From NCBI GenBank assembly GCA_947653315.1, contig CANTGP010000185.1, positions 1 to 6,370 of the forward strand: a DNA stretch of 6,370 nucleotides, given 5' to 3'. Each line of letters begins with the position of its first letter. Position 1 is the first letter of the stretch. The notes under the pieces were generated by a model. The model searched no databases. It was not told where the DNA came from and saw only the letters and a program-made list of their open reading frames with translations. The stretch is from an uncultured Lachnospiraceae bacterium (GTDB lineage: Bacteria; Bacillota; Clostridia; Lachnospirales; Lachnospiraceae). This document shows, piece after piece, positions 5,679 through 6,370 of the stretch. The position numbers and the translations under genes are program-made.

Positions 5679-6272
5679 TTAATACCACCTTGCCTTGAAA
5701 TTCTCATACCGGTCCACCAGTTTCTCCTTCTTTTCCCTGATGTCGATATGGAAAGCATTCATTAATTGGATGACATAATCCACCGTTACCACCGCCAAAA
5801 CCACACAGCAGAACTTACTCCCCAAAGAAAAGCTCCACCGGTCGATAAACGCCATCACCCTCGAATGGAGAAACAGGATAATGATAACCGCATAAAAACC
5901 CCATGCCACGGTACTCTCCAAACAAACAATCCCCTTATAATTACAGGGTTTGTCATTATAATCCCACCAAACCTCACCGAACAGACGCAGCATCAGCTTC
6001 CCGACAAGAAATTCAAACACGGTCGCCAAAACCGCCCCGACAAAATAGAGCTTAAACACATCTTTTTCCAAAGGATGCAGCACCAAATATCCGATAACCG
6101 CACCAAAGCCGTAAATCGGGCAGAACGGACTTCTGGCAAACCCACGGTTTGTCAGCTTATGGTTACAAAATGACATATAAATGGATTCCACCAGCCATCC
6201 CATGATGCTGTAAATGATAAATGCAGAAACAAGATGATAGACATCCGTCCCGAAAACTTCTTTCGTCCACAT
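5679..6272 (-). CDS. CmpB-family polytopic membrane protein ('putative ABC transporter permease')
   Basis: This 197-aa membrane protein matches the PF06541 (ABC_trans_CmpB) type common in Clostridia. Family members are called putative ABC-transporter permeases, but the function is not established. The signature parts are visible: GWLVESIY (residues 25-32), NRGF followed by CPIYGFGA (42-58), EFLVGKLM (87-94), WWDYNDKPCNYKG (102-114) and an S-x-x-WG motif (120-125). Hydrophobic stretches near 12-30, 53-67, 73-92, 122-137 and 153-172 suggest about five membrane spans, ending in a basic cytoplasmic tail (about 178-197). The ATG at 6272 is preceded by GGGGAG at a short 5-nt spacing and is the sensible start. 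No ATPase or binding-protein gene is adjacent, so a transporter role is unsupported here. An intrinsic terminator follows the stop, making this the end of its transcript. The family call is fairly sure; the function is unknown. Confidence 0.8.
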   Translation of the reverse strand: MWTKEVFGTDVYHLVSAFIIYSIMGWLVESIYMSFCNHKLTNRGFARSPFCPIYGFGAVIGYLVLHPLEKDVFKLYFVGAVLATVFEFLVGKLMLRLFGEVWWDYNDKPCNYKGIVCLESTVAWGFYAVIIILFLHSRVMAFIDRWSFSLGSKFCCVVLAVVTVDYVIQLMNAFHIDIREKKEKLVDRYENFKARWY

Positions 6273-6322
6273 AATCTCTCCCCTGCCTTTCCAAATTCCC
6301 CCTGACCCTTTTGGTATCTTCC

Positions 6323-6370
6323 CTACTCGCCGCGCGCCCCGTGCGCCGCCTTGGCGGCATATTCCTCTGC
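6323..6370 (-). CDS. Possible C-terminal end of an upstream gene (partial)
   Basis: From the window edge, one minus-strand frame reads 15 codons (AEEYAAKAAHGARGE) and then TAG at 6323-6325. The alanine- and charge-rich composition is compatible with a helical protein tail. The stop lies 50 nt before the next gene's ATG, which is normal spacing in a co-transcribed cluster. Nothing identifies the protein. Two other minus-strand frames are also open here, so this may be chance. The 14-bp palindrome GCCGCC-TT-GGCGGC (6345-6358) lies inside the segment; it has no T-tract and is not a terminator. Confidence 0.3.
   Translation of the reverse strand, partial: AEEYAAKAAHGARGE

Noticed and set aside
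6345..6358. GCCGCC-TT-GGCGGC palindrome near the right edge, considered as a terminator or as a relative of the large palindrome.
   Set aside because: It has no T-tract, and the 12-base similarity to the palindrome tip (CGCCGCCTTGGC) is short and GC-rich enough to be chance.
1..6370. CRISPR arrays, tRNA or rRNA genes, riboswitches, transposase or phage genes.
   Set aside because: No regularly spaced repeats, tRNA-like folds, rRNA signatures or recombinase-like frames were seen on either strand.

Overview
All supportable genes in this window lie on the minus strand, so transcription runs from position 6370 towards 1. The content points to a Gram-positive, probably spore-forming Clostridia genome, most likely Lachnospiraceae. 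The reasons are a ScpA/ScpB pair, two class S11 D-Ala-D-Ala carboxypeptidases, a CmpB-type small membrane protein, SigA-like promoters with 17-bp spacers, strong AGGAG-type ribosome binding sites and GTG starts. The taxon is inferred from gene type and arrangement, not from a marker gene.

Layout in transcription order. (1) A possible C-terminal tail of an upstream gene (6323-6370). (2) A 197-aa polytopic membrane protein of the CmpB 'putative ABC transporter permease' family, closed by a clear intrinsic terminator. (3) A 387-aa secreted DacF-like carboxypeptidase starting at a GTG at 5575; a 17-bp perfect dyad overlaps its probable -10 box. (4) A 175-bp spacer with a near-consensus promoter, then a membrane-anchored YkuE/YaeI-like metallophosphoesterase. 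(5) scpA and scpB, with their own near-consensus promoter overlapping the stop codon of the phosphoesterase. (6) A 489-bp gap between scpB and the next gene, dominated by a 318-bp near-complete palindrome (1558-1875) with 78-bp arms that are perfect inverted copies. (7) A second S11 carboxypeptidase (458 aa) with a cationic tetrapeptide-repeat N-terminus and a single membrane anchor. The window ends 34 bp after its stop in a purine-rich stretch that may be the ribosome binding site of another gene.

The genes fit a housekeeping envelope and chromosome theme. ScpA and ScpB are the kleisin and winged-helix partners of SMC, which compact and segregate the chromosome. The two carboxypeptidases trim peptidoglycan stem peptides. 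The order scpA-scpB-carboxypeptidase resembles the B. subtilis neighbourhood where dacB (sporulation cortex) and spmA/spmB follow scpAB, so the distal carboxypeptidase may be the sporulation-type enzyme.

The coding content is ordinary. The unusual element is the giant palindrome between scpB and the distal carboxypeptidase: perfect outer arms, a diverged but still pairing inner stem, and a compact GC-rich apical structure. It could be a non-autonomous mobile element, a highly structured RNA, or a transcription boundary. Several longest-ORF starts in this window are wrong because they run into regulatory or repeat DNA, and corrected starts are given below.
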